Assembly: GCA_937980205.1 (NCBI GenBank)
Contig: CALJKW010000052.1
Coordinates: forward strand, 1 to 64,000
Direction of reading: 5' to 3'
DNA length: 64,000 bases
Source of the DNA: an uncultured Myxococcales bacterium
GTDB taxonomy: Bacteria; Myxococcota; Myxococcia; Myxococcales; Myxococcaceae
In this document: positions 8,359-16,114 of the stretch, one piece after another
Layout of the letters: every line of letters begins with the position of its first letter
Position numbering within the stretch: position 1 is the stretch's first letter
Notes under the pieces: model-generated
What the model was told of the DNA's origin: nothing
Seen by the model: only the letters and a program-made list of their open reading frames with translations
Database searches by the model: none
Program-made: the position numbers and the translations under genes

Positions 8359-8410
8359 TTGAGAGTCGCAGTACCAACCGATACGATTAAGTCTGATTGG
8401 AGTCCAATCA
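8359..8410 (+). promoter_or_regulatory. Promoter and palindromic operator of the toxin-antitoxin pair
   Basis: TTGAGA (8359-8364) and TACGAT (8382-8387) are separated by 17 bases and form a good sigma-70 type promoter. Immediately downstream, TGATTGGA-G-TCCAATCA (8394-8410) is a perfect 8-bp inverted repeat with one central base; it covers the expected start of transcription, the GGAG ribosome site (8399-8402) and the first base of the antitoxin ATG. Binding of the RHH antitoxin here would block both initiation and the ribosome site region. The binding is inferred from family behaviour. Confidence 0.75.
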
Positions 8411-8670
8411 TGGCTGATCGCGTCGTCACTGCTCATATTCCCAGAGAGCTCGCCGAAGAGGTCGATGACCTCGCGTCCACGCTCGACCGCCCGCGGGGCT
8501 GGATCGTCAAGGAAGCCCTGTCGCTGTACGTCGAGCTCGAGCGTAAGCGCCACGAGCTGACGTTGGAGGCGCTTGCCGAAGTCGACGCGGGTCGTCTCAT
8601 CGAACATGCGGACATCGAGAAGTGGGCCGCGTCGTTGCCCGGCGCAAAGCGCAAGAGCAAGAAGCGCTGA
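8410..8670 (+). CDS. Ribbon-helix-helix (CopG/ParD-like) antitoxin
   Basis: 86 aa starting MADRVVTAHIPRELAEEVDD. Residues 5-45 fit an RHH DNA-binding domain: a short beta strand (VVTAHIP), helix A with LAEEVDDLA, a turn with RPRGW and helix B with IVKEALSLYVE. The Lys/Arg-rich C-terminal half (WAASLPGAKRKSKKR) is the expected toxin-neutralising tail. The start is fixed by the GGAG eight bases upstream and the operator overlap; an in-frame ATG-like start 17 codons upstream would lie inside the promoter. The stop overlaps the toxin ATG (TGATG), typical of coupled toxin-antitoxin genes. Confidence 0.9.
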   Translation: MADRVVTAHIPRELAEEVDDLASTLDRPRGWIVKEALSLYVELERKRHELTLEALAEVDAGRLIEHADIEKWAASLPGAKRKSKKR

Positions 8671-8945
8671 TGGCGCTGCGATGGACGACACCAGCCCATC
8701 GAGACCTCGCGCGACTGCACGACTTTCTTGAACCGGTGAATCCGCAAGCAGCGGCGAGGGCCGTACACATGATCCTCGCCGGGGTGCGCCGGTTGGCGGG
8801 CCACCCGCGGCTGGGCCGGCGACTGTCTCAGCACGATGACAGAGAAGTGCGCTCCATCGTCATCGGCGACTACGAGGTTCGGTACGAGCTCAAGGCGAAG
8901 GACCTGATCATCCTTCGCGTCTGGCACGTCCGCGAAGACCGGTGA
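8670..8945 (+). CDS. RelE/ParE-superfamily toxin
   Basis: 91 aa starting MALRWTTPAHRDLARLHDFL. The N-terminal W-T-x-x-A-x-x-D-L-x-x-L-x-x-F-L helix hairpin, the central GVRRLAGHPRLGRR, and the C-terminal IVIGDYEVRYEL ... ILRVWHVREDR strands reproduce the ParE/RelE fold order, ending with the conserved H-x-R-E-D-R. ParE members poison gyrase and RelE members cut mRNA; the sequence looks closer to ParE. The start overlaps the antitoxin stop. Converges on the gene at 8947 with a single base between stops. Confidence 0.9.
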   Translation: MALRWTTPAHRDLARLHDFLEPVNPQAAARAVHMILAGVRRLAGHPRLGRRLSQHDDREVRSIVIGDYEVRYELKAKDLIILRVWHVREDR

Positions 8946-8946
8946 G

Positions 8947-9261
8947 TCAGACCCGCGGCGGCGTGCTCGCCTGCGCGCGCTCGGCCGCCATCTCCTTGGC
9001 GAGCTTCGAGCCGTCGCTCAGGTACGCGATGTTCGCCCACGGCACGAAGTCGTGCGGCGCCTCGTCTCCGCCGGCCTGACCGGTCACCAGGCCGCGCTCG
9101 AGCACCTTGATGACGGCGCCCTCGCTGTTCGCCGGGAAGCCCCAGTTCGACAGCGGCGCCAGCGTCGCCACGCGCACGTAGGCGGGCGGGGCCTTCAGGT
9201 CGAGGTACTTCTGAATCTCCGCCTTCGCGCCCTCACCGACCTTCAACAGGTACTCCTGCAT
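8947..9261 (-). CDS. Small hypothetical protein at the 3' end of the RiPP operon
   Basis: 104 aa starting MQEYLLKVGEGAKAEIQKYL, preceded by a strong Shine-Dalgarno (GGGAGGGACG) 25 bases after the radical SAM stop. It is soluble, with an N-terminal helix, a central VRVATLAPLSNWGFPANSEG beta-like segment and a polar C-terminus. I recognise no family. Its place after a precursor and a radical SAM enzyme suggests a role as accessory, recognition or immunity protein, but that is inference from position. It lacks the winged-helix PqqD-like pattern of a standard RiPP recognition element as far as I can see. Confidence 0.72.
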   Translation of the reverse strand: MQEYLLKVGEGAKAEIQKYLDLKAPPAYVRVATLAPLSNWGFPANSEGAVIKVLERGLVTGQAGGDEAPHDFVPWANIAYLSDGSKLAKEMAAERAQASTPPRV

Positions 9262-9286
9262 GTGTCGTCCCTCCCGACTTCGGATT

Positions 9287-10582
9287 TTAGAGCCAGGGCC
9301 AATCTACCCAGCTCTCACTCCAGCTGACCTTGTCTTTCGTGAAGCGCAGCGGGTCGTTGTCCGGCAGCGGGTCGTCCCACTTCTCCTCGAACAGCTTGAA
9401 CTCGCCGTTGTCGAACGGCAGCCCGGGCGCCTTGCGCACCTGCTCGAAGCGCTCGCGGATTCCGCGCTCCTTCAGCTTCAGCGCGCGCGAGTGGCAGTGC
9501 GGGTTGTTGCCGCGCTTGTCGAAGAAGACGTGCGCGGTCCACGTGCAGCCGCCGCGGCAGAGCGAGGCCCACTCGCACGTGCGACAGAAGCCCCACAGGT
9601 GCTCGACGCCCTTCTTCGTGCCGCCGTGGAGATTGAAGGTGAGCTCCTTCGTCTCCATGATTTTTCGCAGCGGCGTGTCCTTGATGTTGCCGCCCGTGTA
9701 CGGCTGGGTCGGCAGCGACGGGCAGCCTTTGATCTTCCCGTCCGCCTCGATGCCGATGCCCGAGGCGCCGGCGCCGCAGCCCTGCCACGCGGCTCCGCGC
9801 TCGTGCTGCGTGTGGCGCAGGATGTTGTCGTACGGGCCGAAGTACCCGATGTCGTTTCCCGGGTAGAGCTCCATGCCCTCGTTGATGGCGCGGTTCGAGA
9901 CGCGCGCGAGCACCGGGAAGAGGTCGACGAGCTCGTACGGCTGAATGAGCAGCTCGGGGCGATCGGCCGCGTTGCCCATCGGCACGGTGAAGCCGTACTG
10001 CCACGCGCTGCAGCCCGCATCGCGCGCCACCTCGTACAGCGCCGGCCACTCGGGCGCCGACATGCGGTTGATCTGCGAGTTGAACGTGTACGTCATGCCC
10101 GCTTCGCGCAGGTTCTCGAGCGTCTGCATGCACTGCCGAAACGAGCCGGGCTTGCCGCGCAGAAAGTCGTGCGTCTTCTCGAGGCCGTCGATGCTGACGC
10201 TCACCTGCGTGAGGCCCGCCTCGACCATCTTCCGCGCGGTGAACGTGTTGATGCCGTAGCCGCCGGTCGTCATCGTGGCGGTCATGCCGTGGTCGGCGAT
10301 GGCCCGCACCAGCGTGAGCCAGTCGGGACGCAAGAAGGCCTCGCCGCCGATGAGCGTGACCTCGGTGATGCCGGCCTCGGCCATCTGGCGGATCAGCTCG
10401 AGCGCCTCTTCGGTGTTCAGCTCACCGTCGCGCGCCTCGCCCGCGCGCGAGCCGCAGTGCTTGCAGGCGAGGTTGCACTTGAGGGTGATTTCCCAGACCG
10501 CGTAGGCGTCGCGGCGCGGAGTGACCTTCGGCGCAGGCGTCTCGGCCCGCGCGTGCTGGGTGCTGCCCTGAGGGCCTGCCAC
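9287..10582 (-). CDS. Radical SAM/SPASM peptide-modifying enzyme
   Basis: 431 aa from a GTG four bases after the precursor stop. C36-x3-C40-x2-C43 (CNLACKHC) binds the SAM-cleaving 4Fe-4S cluster; TLIGGEAFLRPD and SVSIDGLEKTHDFLRG are the usual GGE and strand-5 SAM motifs. The C-terminal SPASM region has the full auxiliary-cluster Cys pattern: QGCGAG, KGCPSL, then C-x2-C-x5-C-x3-C (FCRTCEWASLCRGGC) and a final HCH. This architecture is that of enzymes that install carbon-carbon, carbon-sulfur or carbon-oxygen links in ribosomal peptides. There is no sulfatase nearby, which argues against an anSME role. The substrate is most likely the repeat peptide encoded directly upstream. Confidence 0.92.
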   Translation of the reverse strand: MAGPQGSTQHARAETPAPKVTPRRDAYAVWEITLKCNLACKHCGSRAGEARDGELNTEEALELIRQMAEAGITEVTLIGGEAFLRPDWLTLVRAIADHGMTATMTTGGYGINTFTARKMVEAGLTQVSVSIDGLEKTHDFLRGKPGSFRQCMQTLENLREAGMTYTFNSQINRMSAPEWPALYEVARDAGCSAWQYGFTVPMGNAADRPELLIQPYELVDLFPVLARVSNRAINEGMELYPGNDIGYFGPYDNILRHTQHERGAAWQGCGAGASGIGIEADGKIKGCPSLPTQPYTGGNIKDTPLRKIMETKELTFNLHGGTKKGVEHLWGFCRTCEWASLCRGGCTWTAHVFFDKRGNNPHCHSRALKLKERGIRERFEQVRKAPGLPFDNGEFKLFEEKWDDPLPDNDPLRFTKDKVSWSESWVDWPWL

Positions 10583-10586
10583 TGCG

Positions 10587-11114
10587 TCAGGCCTTCTTGG
10601 TCGAGGTGTCCGGGTTCGGACGCGGCAGCCCGTACTTCATCTGGATGGGCGGCTTGTTCGGGTTCGGGCGCGGCAGGCCGTACTTCATCTGAATCGGCGG
10701 CTTGTTCGGGTTCGGAGTCGGCAGCCCGTACCGCGCCTGGATCGGCGGCTTCGCCGGGTTGGGGCTCGGCAGGCCGTACTTCATCTGGATGGGCGGCTTC
10801 GGCGCCGGAGTCGGCAGGCCGTAGCGCATCTGAATCGGCGGGCGCTGGCCCGTCGACGGCGTGCCGGTGTTCGGCTTCGCGTTGACGATGCGCGGGTGGC
10901 GCGCGAGCGCGGCCTGGCTCTTCTCGATCTCTTTCCCGAGCTTGTTCGTGTCCTGCCACGTCGTGCGCGGGAAGCCCTGCTTCCCCGCCGCCGGCTTCTT
11001 GCCGAACGCTTTCGCGCGTGCGGGCTTCGCGGCCTTCGCGCTCTTCTTCGCCTTCGCGGAAGACGCTTTGACGGGAGCGGCCGACTTCGGGGTGTCGCCG
11101 ATTTTACGGGTCAT
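10587..11114 (-). CDS. RiPP precursor with five PPIQ-x-[KR]-YGLP core repeats
   Basis: 175 aa from the ATG at 11114 (start MTRKIGDTPKSAAP). Residues 1-90 form a Lys/Ala-rich leader; residues 91-168 are five near-identical 15-16-residue units of the form K-PPIQ-[MA]-[KR]-YGLP-x-P-N-P. Tyrosines are at 98, 113, 129, 145 and 161, one per unit, each preceded by Lys or Arg and followed by Gly. The tail is TSTKKA. Repeated cores next to a radical SAM/SPASM gene are a known layout for multi-core RiPPs. The ATG overlaps the stop of the beta-helix gene (ATGA) and the stop is four bases before the enzyme's GTG, so all three are coupled. No Gly-Gly or other obvious single leader cleavage site is visible. 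The modification is unknown; Tyr, Lys/Arg and Gln are candidate sites. Confidence 0.85.
   Translation of the reverse strand: MTRKIGDTPKSAAPVKASSAKAKKSAKAAKPARAKAFGKKPAAGKQGFPRTTWQDTNKLGKEIEKSQAALARHPRIVNAKPNTGTPSTGQRPPIQMRYGLPTPAPKPPIQMKYGLPSPNPAKPPIQARYGLPTPNPNKPPIQMKYGLPRPNPNKPPIQMKYGLPRPNPDTSTKKA
10611..10844 (-). repeat. Five in-frame 45-48-bp tandem repeats encoding the core peptides
   Basis: Tandem units of 45, 48, 48, 48 and 48 bases inside the precursor gene. The DNA is less conserved than the peptide at wobble positions, so the peptide repeat is under selection rather than being a recent slippage product. Confidence 0.85.
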
Positions 11115-13474
11115 GTTTGTGGGGGCCCCTCTTGGGTTCGAACGGGTTGACACCCTAGGCGCGCCAAAGTGCAACGGTCAAACCGGAGGCACCAACGAGG
11201 TTCGCGCAGCCTCCGCCCGCGCAGCAGCGCCGCGAGCGCCGCGAGGATGATGAAGCCTCCCGGCGCGCTCGCGCAGCCGCCCTTCGGCCCCTGCTCGCCG
11301 GCGGCGCCGTTGCACACGTACGCGGTCGAGTCGATCTCCGCCGCGGACAGCGAGCCGCTGCCGTCGTCGTCGACGCCGGTGTCCAGCTGGGCCCCGCCGT
11401 TCGCGCAGTGCGAGTCTCCGGTGCCGAGCGCGGTCACCTTCACCAGCGACGTTGCGCCCGGCCTGCCGTCGCAGATGGACGTCGTCGCGTCGACCTCGCC
11501 CGCCTCGAGCGTGCCGCTGCGGTCGTCGTCCACGCCCAGCTCCACCCGCGAGCCGCCCGCGGGGCACTGCGCGTCGCCGGCCGCCAGCACCGTCAGCTTG
11601 AGCAGCGTCGCGAGCCCCGTCGGCCCCGCGGGCCCCTGCGGCCCGGTGGCGCCGTTGCACGCGTACGAGGTGGCGTCGATCTCCGTCATGTCCAGCACCC
11701 CGTCGCGGTCGTCGTCGCGGCCGACGTCGATGCGCGTGCCGCCCTGCGCGCAGCTCGCATCGCCGGCCATCAGCGTCGTCGTCGCCACCAGCGCGCCCAC
11801 GCCGTCGGCGCCGTTGCACGCGTACTGCGTCTGGTCGACCTCGCCGTCCTGCAGCACGCCGTCGAGCGCGGTGCCCCCGCCTGCGCCGTCGTCCTGCCCC
11901 GTCTGCACGCGCGTACCGCCCGTCGCGCACGCCATGCCCGCCGGCTCGGCGGTGATGCGCAGCACGACCGGGGTCGTCACGTTCGCTTCGACGGAGCCCA
12001 CGTCACACCGCGTCCCGGCGCGCGGCACGCCGCGCTGATCCGCCAGAATCGGCGTCCCGTTCTCTTCGGTGCACGAGCCGCGGTCGATGGCGAGGCCGCC
12101 GGCGACGGGCAGCAGCGTCTGCGTCGGTCCGCCGTTGCTCGCGAGCATGGTGGAGACCACGGTCGTCGCGACGCTCGAGCTCGCGACCGACTGGTCCGTC
12201 GCGATCGGCGGGCAGCTCGTCCCGGCGCCGAAGATGTTCGCGCCGCCGCTGCTCAAGGTGCCGCCGGCCTGCTCGCAGTCGTAGAAGTCGTTGTCAGCGA
12301 CGTTCCGGTTGCCGGCGTTGATGCTGCCGCGGAGCACGACCGTGCCGGCGCCCTGAATCGCGACGCCGCCGCCGCGGTTGCCGACCAGCGTGCTGCTGTT
12401 GACGGTGGTGGTGCCGGACTCGAGCGCGATGCCGCCGCCGCGCAGCGTCGACACGTTCGCGAAGAACGTCGAGTTGACCACGGTCAGCGTCGCGCTGCTC
12501 GCGAACACTCCGCCGCCGAGCTGGCCGGTGTTGTTGTTGAACGTCGAGCTCTTCAGCACGAGCGTGCCCTGCGTCTTCGCGATTGCACCGCCGTGGTTCG
12601 TGAACGTGCCGCTGGTGCCGCCGCTGTTGCCGATGAACGTCGAGTCGGTGACGACCGCGGCGCTCGTGATGCTGAGAATCGCCCCGCCCAGTCCCCCGGA
12701 GCCACCGAAGAACCCGCCGGTGCCGCCTGCGCCGCCGCGGTTGTTGATGAACGTGCACTGGTCGACCGTGAGCGTCCCTCCGTTGGACCACACGGCACCC
12801 CCGGCGCCGCCCTGACCGGGGAACGAGCCCCCGCCGCCGCCGCCGGTCAGGTTGCCGCCGGTGCCGCCGCGGTTGTCGCTGAACGTGCAGCGCGAGAGGC
12901 TGACCGGGCCGGTCGCGGCGATGGCTCCGCCGCCGCCCCCGCTGCCGGGGAAGTTCGAGCCGTCGGAGCCCTTGCCCGCGACGTTGTTGGTGAACGTGCA
13001 GCGGGTCAGGCTCAGCGTGCCGGCGCTGTGCACCGCGCCGCCGGCGGCCCCGGTGCCGGCCGTCGCGTCCGGCAGGCGGCCGTTGGTGAACGTCACGTCG
13101 CTCACCGCGAGGCGCGCGCTGCCCAGGACCTGGAGGATGCGGTCCGTCGCGTTGCCGTCGAGCGTCACCACGCCGGTGCCGGTGCGGCTCAGCGTGAGGT
13201 TGCCGGTGACGTCGAGGTCGCCCGTCGCGTTCGCGTCCTCACCTGCGCCGGTCCGGCTGAGCACGTAGCTGCCCGCGGGGATGAGAATCTCGTCGTCGCC
13301 GCTGCCGGCCGCGCACGCGTCGACGGCCATGTCGGAGTTGGCCGCCTGCATCGCCTCGCGCAGCGAGCAGTCGCCGTCGACGTTGAGCTCGTCGGTGGTG
13401 GTGGTGACGGTGAGGGTGGCGGCGTGAAGCGGAAGGGCGAACCCGAGGATGAACGACACGAGGAGACGAATCAT
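11111..13474 (-). CDS. Secreted parallel beta-helix protein (CSLREA type) with DUF7151-like repeats and degenerate MYXO-CTERM
   Basis: 787 aa. Signal peptide MIRLLVSFILGFALPLHAA, then the CSLREAM motif (about residue 36) that opens CSLREA/choice-of-anchor beta-helix proteins. Residues 60-480 are Gly/Ser/Thr-rich repeats (TFTNN, TFSDN, TFINN, TFIGN, TFNNN, TFFAN) that are rungs of a right-handed beta-helix, typical of polysaccharide-binding or cleaving surface proteins. Residues 520-720 contain repeated AGD-x-x-C-x-x-GG-x-R-[IVL] and D-D-D-R/G-S-G-x-L ... Y-x-CNGA units of the DUF7151 kind, with short collagen-like GPQGPAGP links. GGCASAPGGFIILAALAALLRGR resembles a MYXO-CTERM sorting tail, but 30 further residues follow, which is odd. 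The stop overlaps the RiPP precursor start. Confidence 0.85.
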   Translation of the reverse strand: MIRLLVSFILGFALPLHAATLTVTTTTDELNVDGDCSLREAMQAANSDMAVDACAAGSGDDEILIPAGSYVLSRTGAGEDANATGDLDVTGNLTLSRTGTGVVTLDGNATDRILQVLGSARLAVSDVTFTNGRLPDATAGTGAAGGAVHSAGTLSLTRCTFTNNVAGKGSDGSNFPGSGGGGGAIAATGPVSLSRCTFSDNRGGTGGNLTGGGGGGSFPGQGGAGGAVWSNGGTLTVDQCTFINNRGGAGGTGGFFGGSGGLGGAILSITSAAVVTDSTFIGNSGGTSGTFTNHGGAIAKTQGTLVLKSSTFNNNTGQLGGGVFASSATLTVVNSTFFANVSTLRGGGIALESGTTTVNSSTLVGNRGGGVAIQGAGTVVLRGSINAGNRNVADNDFYDCEQAGGTLSSGGANIFGAGTSCPPIATDQSVASSSVATTVVSTMLASNGGPTQTLLPVAGGLAIDRGSCTEENGTPILADQRGVPRAGTRCDVGSVEANVTTPVVLRITAEPAGMACATGGTRVQTGQDDGAGGGTALDGVLQDGEVDQTQYACNGADGVGALVATTTLMAGDASCAQGGTRIDVGRDDDRDGVLDMTEIDATSYACNGATGPQGPAGPTGLATLLKLTVLAAGDAQCPAGGSRVELGVDDDRSGTLEAGEVDATTSICDGRPGATSLVKVTALGTGDSHCANGGAQLDTGVDDDGSGSLSAAEIDSTAYVCNGAAGEQGPKGGCASAPGGFIILAALAALLRGRRLREPRWCLRFDRCTLARLGCQPVRTQEGPPQT

Positions 13475-13586
13475 GGGCGCGCGAAGATCTCACGGACGCA
13501 CCAGGCTGACGAGCGGAACATCGCCCCGGCTGCCCGGCAATACGGGCGGTGTCCGGCGCCTCCGTCTGGAGTAGATCGGCACGTCC
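13475..13586. other. Divergent intergenic region
   Basis: 112 bases between divergently transcribed genes; it must hold promoters for both the beta-helix/RiPP operon and the kef pair. I could not assign convincing -35/-10 boxes. A short GCCGGGGC-like imperfect palindrome lies around 13525-13545. Confidence 0.3.
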
Positions 13587-14201
13587 GTGCCAAGGCGCGT
13601 CCTCGTCATCCTCGCTCACCCGGTCCTCGAGCGCTCGCGCGTCAACCGGCGGCTCGCGGACGTGGCGGCCGGCGTGAAGGGCGTCACGCTGCACGACCTC
13701 TACGAGTCGTACCCCACGCTGGCCATCAACGTCCGCTACGAGCAGAAGCTCCTGCTCGAGCACGACGCGATCGTCTTTCAGCACCCCTTCTACTGGTACT
13801 CCGCGCCGGCCATCGTGAAGGAGTGGCAGGACCTCGTCCTCGAGTACGGCTGGGCCTACGGCCGCGGCGGCGACAAGCTCAAGGGCAAGGTCACGCTGAA
13901 CGCCATCTCCACCGGCGGCCCGGTCTTCGCCTACCGGAAGGACGGCTACAACCGCTTCACCATGCGCGAGCTGCTCGCACCGTTCGACCAGACCGCGCAT
14001 CTGTGCGGCATGAAGTTCCTCGCGCCCTTCGTGGTGCACGGAAGCCTGCGCGTCGAGACCGACGAGCACATGGCCGAGCACAACGCGGCGTACAAGCGGG
14101 TGCTCGAGGCGCTGCGCGACGACGCGCTCGACGTCGAGAAGGCGATGAAGGTCGAGAAGCTCAGCGACGAGCTCGACGTGCTGATCAGGAAGGCCTCGTG
14201 A
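13587..14201 (+). CDS. kefF: KefF-like flavodoxin-fold quinone oxidoreductase
   Basis: 204 aa from a GTG. RVLVILAHPVLERSRVNRRL is the FMN phosphate-binding N-terminus of the KefF/NQO1 (WrbA-related) family, and FQHPFYWYSAPAIVKEWQD with the following LEYGWAYG is the conserved active-site segment. GKVTLNAISTGGP and the C-terminal FLAPFVVHG match the family. These NAD(P)H:quinone oxidoreductases activate Kef potassium efflux antiporters. The stop overlaps the GTG of the antiporter gene (GTGA), strongly supporting the KefF assignment. Confidence 0.88.
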   Translation: MPRRVLVILAHPVLERSRVNRRLADVAAGVKGVTLHDLYESYPTLAINVRYEQKLLLEHDAIVFQHPFYWYSAPAIVKEWQDLVLEYGWAYGRGGDKLKGKVTLNAISTGGPVFAYRKDGYNRFTMRELLAPFDQTAHLCGMKFLAPFVVHGSLRVETDEHMAEHNAAYKRVLEALRDDALDVEKAMKVEKLSDELDVLIRKAS

Positions 14202-16114
14202 CCGACTCCGTACTCTTCCAGGCCGCCGTCTACCTCGCCGCCGCCGTCATCGGCGTCCCCATCGCGAAGCGGCTCGGCCTGGGCTCGGTGCTCGGCTACC
14301 TGCTCGCCGGAGTCGCCATCGGCCCGTTCGGCCTGCACCTCGTCGGCCACGAGGGCGCCGAGGTCATGCACTTCGCCGAGTTCGGCGTGGTGATGATGCT
14401 GTTCCTCGTCGGGCTCGAGCTGAAGCCCTCGCTGCTCTGGCAGCTGCGTCGGCCCATCTTCGGCCTCGGCGGAGCCCAGGTCGTCGGCACCACCGCCGCC
14501 GTCGCGGGCGTCGGCATCCTCGCCGGCCTCGAGTGGCGCGTCGCCCTCGCGGTCGGCATGACGCTCGCGATGTCGTCGACCGCGATCGTCCTCTCCTCGC
14601 TCAACGAGCGCGCGCTGCTGAAGACGCCGGGCGGGCAGTCGGCGTTCTCGGTGCTCCTGTTCCAGGACGTCTCGGTCATCCCCATCCTCGCGGTGTTCCC
14701 GCTGCTCGCGGTCGCGGCGGCGGCCACGCAGGCCCCGGCGCCCGACGCGCGGCCCGGCTGGCAGCAGGGGCTGCTCGTGCTCGGCGCGGTCGGAGTCGTC
14801 GTCGGCGCCGGCCGCTACGTCGTCCGCCCGCTGCTGCGGAAGATCGCCGAGACCGAGCTGCGCGAGCTGTTCACCGCGTTCGCGCTCTTCCTCGTCGTCG
14901 GCATCGCGCTGCTCATGCAGAAGGTCGGGCTGTCTCCGGCGCTGGGCACCTTCCTCGCCGGAGTCGTCCTCGCCGACAGCGAGTACCGCCACGAGCTCGA
15001 GTCGGACATCGACCCGTTCAAGGGACTCCTGCTCGGCCTGTTCTTCATCTCCGTCGGAGCAGAGATCAACTTCGCGCTGCTCCTCGAGAAGCCGCTGCTC
15101 ATCGCCGCGCTGGTGTTCGGCGCGATGCTGGTGAAGTTCCTGGTGCTGCTGACGGTGGCGCCGGTGTTCGGCCTCGATCGTCCGTCGAGGTGGCTGCTCG
15201 CGCTGTCGCTGTGCCAGATCGGCGAGTTCGCGTTCGTGCTCTTCTCCTTCGGCGCGCAGACCGGCGTCATCCCGCCCGCGGTCGGCGGCCCGCTCGTCGC
15301 CGCGACGGCGCTCACCATGCTGCTGACTCCGCTGGTGTTCGTGCTGCTCGAGCGCGTGGTGCTGCCGCGCGTGACCGCGTCGGGCCCCAAGCGCGAGCAC
15401 GACACCATCGAGCACGGAGACAACCCCGTGGTGGTCGCCGGCTTCGGCCGCGTCGGCCAGGTGATCGGCCGCATGCTGCGGCTCAACGGCTTCGGCGTCA
15501 CCGTGCTCGACCTCGACTCGGAGATGGTCGACGTGCTCCGTCGCCTCGGGCAGCAGGTCTATTACGGCGACGCCTCGCGGCTCGACCTGCTCACCAGCGC
15601 GGGCTGCGCGAAGGCGAAGCTGTTCGTGCTCTCGGTCGACGACGTCGAGAAGTCGATCGAGATCTGCGAGCTGGTGAAGCGCCACTTCCCGAACCTGAAG
15701 ATCCTCGCCCGCGCCCGGAACCGCGCGCACTACTACCGGCTGCTCAAGCTCGGCATCCCGCCGAAGCTCATCATCCGCGAGACGATGGGCAGCTCGCTCG
15801 AGATGGCGATGCTCGCGCTCACCGAGCTCGGTGTCCGCGCGCACACCGCGCAGCGCCGGGTGAACCGCTGGCGCGAGCACGACGTCGCCGCGCTCGCCAA
15901 GATGGCCGAGAACGTCGGCAGCGCCTCGTGGCTCGACATCGCGCGCAAGGTGCTCGCCGAGGCCGAGAAGCAGATGGAGGACGAGTTCCAGGGCAAGTCG
16001 ACGTCTCGCGAGCACGACGCCGCCTGGGACAACGAGCCGCTGCGCGAGGGCGTGCGTGCGGCGCAGGCCGCGCAGGCGGCGACGAAACCGCCGCCGCCGG
16101 AAGCGAAGCCCTGA
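14198..16114 (+). CDS. kefB: KefB/KefC-type potassium/proton antiporter
   Basis: 638 aa. Twelve or so hydrophobic helices with the CPA2 signature segments LGYLLAGVAIGPFGL, FGVVMMLFLVGLEL, SSTAIVLSSLNER and GTFLAGVVLADSEYRHELESDIDPFKGLLLGLFFISVG. After residue 400 comes an RCK_N domain with NAD-binding GFGRVGQ and the acidic end of strand 2 (VLDLDSE). The tail is helical and Ala/Pro-rich. It exports potassium in exchange for protons, gated by glutathione adducts in enterobacteria; gating ligand here is not known. Translationally coupled to the KefF-like gene. The stop is adjacent to the stop of the convergent collagen-like gene. Confidence 0.92.
   Translation: MTDSVLFQAAVYLAAAVIGVPIAKRLGLGSVLGYLLAGVAIGPFGLHLVGHEGAEVMHFAEFGVVMMLFLVGLELKPSLLWQLRRPIFGLGGAQVVGTTAAVAGVGILAGLEWRVALAVGMTLAMSSTAIVLSSLNERALLKTPGGQSAFSVLLFQDVSVIPILAVFPLLAVAAAATQAPAPDARPGWQQGLLVLGAVGVVVGAGRYVVRPLLRKIAETELRELFTAFALFLVVGIALLMQKVGLSPALGTFLAGVVLADSEYRHELESDIDPFKGLLLGLFFISVGAEINFALLLEKPLLIAALVFGAMLVKFLVLLTVAPVFGLDRPSRWLLALSLCQIGEFAFVLFSFGAQTGVIPPAVGGPLVAATALTMLLTPLVFVLLERVVLPRVTASGPKREHDTIEHGDNPVVVAGFGRVGQVIGRMLRLNGFGVTVLDLDSEMVDVLRRLGQQVYYGDASRLDLLTSAGCAKAKLFVLSVDDVEKSIEICELVKRHFPNLKILARARNRAHYYRLLKLGIPPKLIIRETMGSSLEMAMLALTELGVRAHTAQRRVNRWREHDVAALAKMAENVGSASWLDIARKVLAEAEKQMEDEFQGKSTSREHDAAWDNEPLREGVRAAQAAQAATKPPPPEAKP

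Noticed and set aside
9287..10582. Anaerobic sulfatase-maturating enzyme
   Set aside because: Domain layout is similar, but no sulfatase gene is near and a repeat precursor gene is directly coupled.
10611..10844. Possible CRISPR array or satellite DNA
   Set aside because: The 45-48-bp units are in frame, differ at wobble positions, have no unique spacers and encode a conserved peptide repeat.
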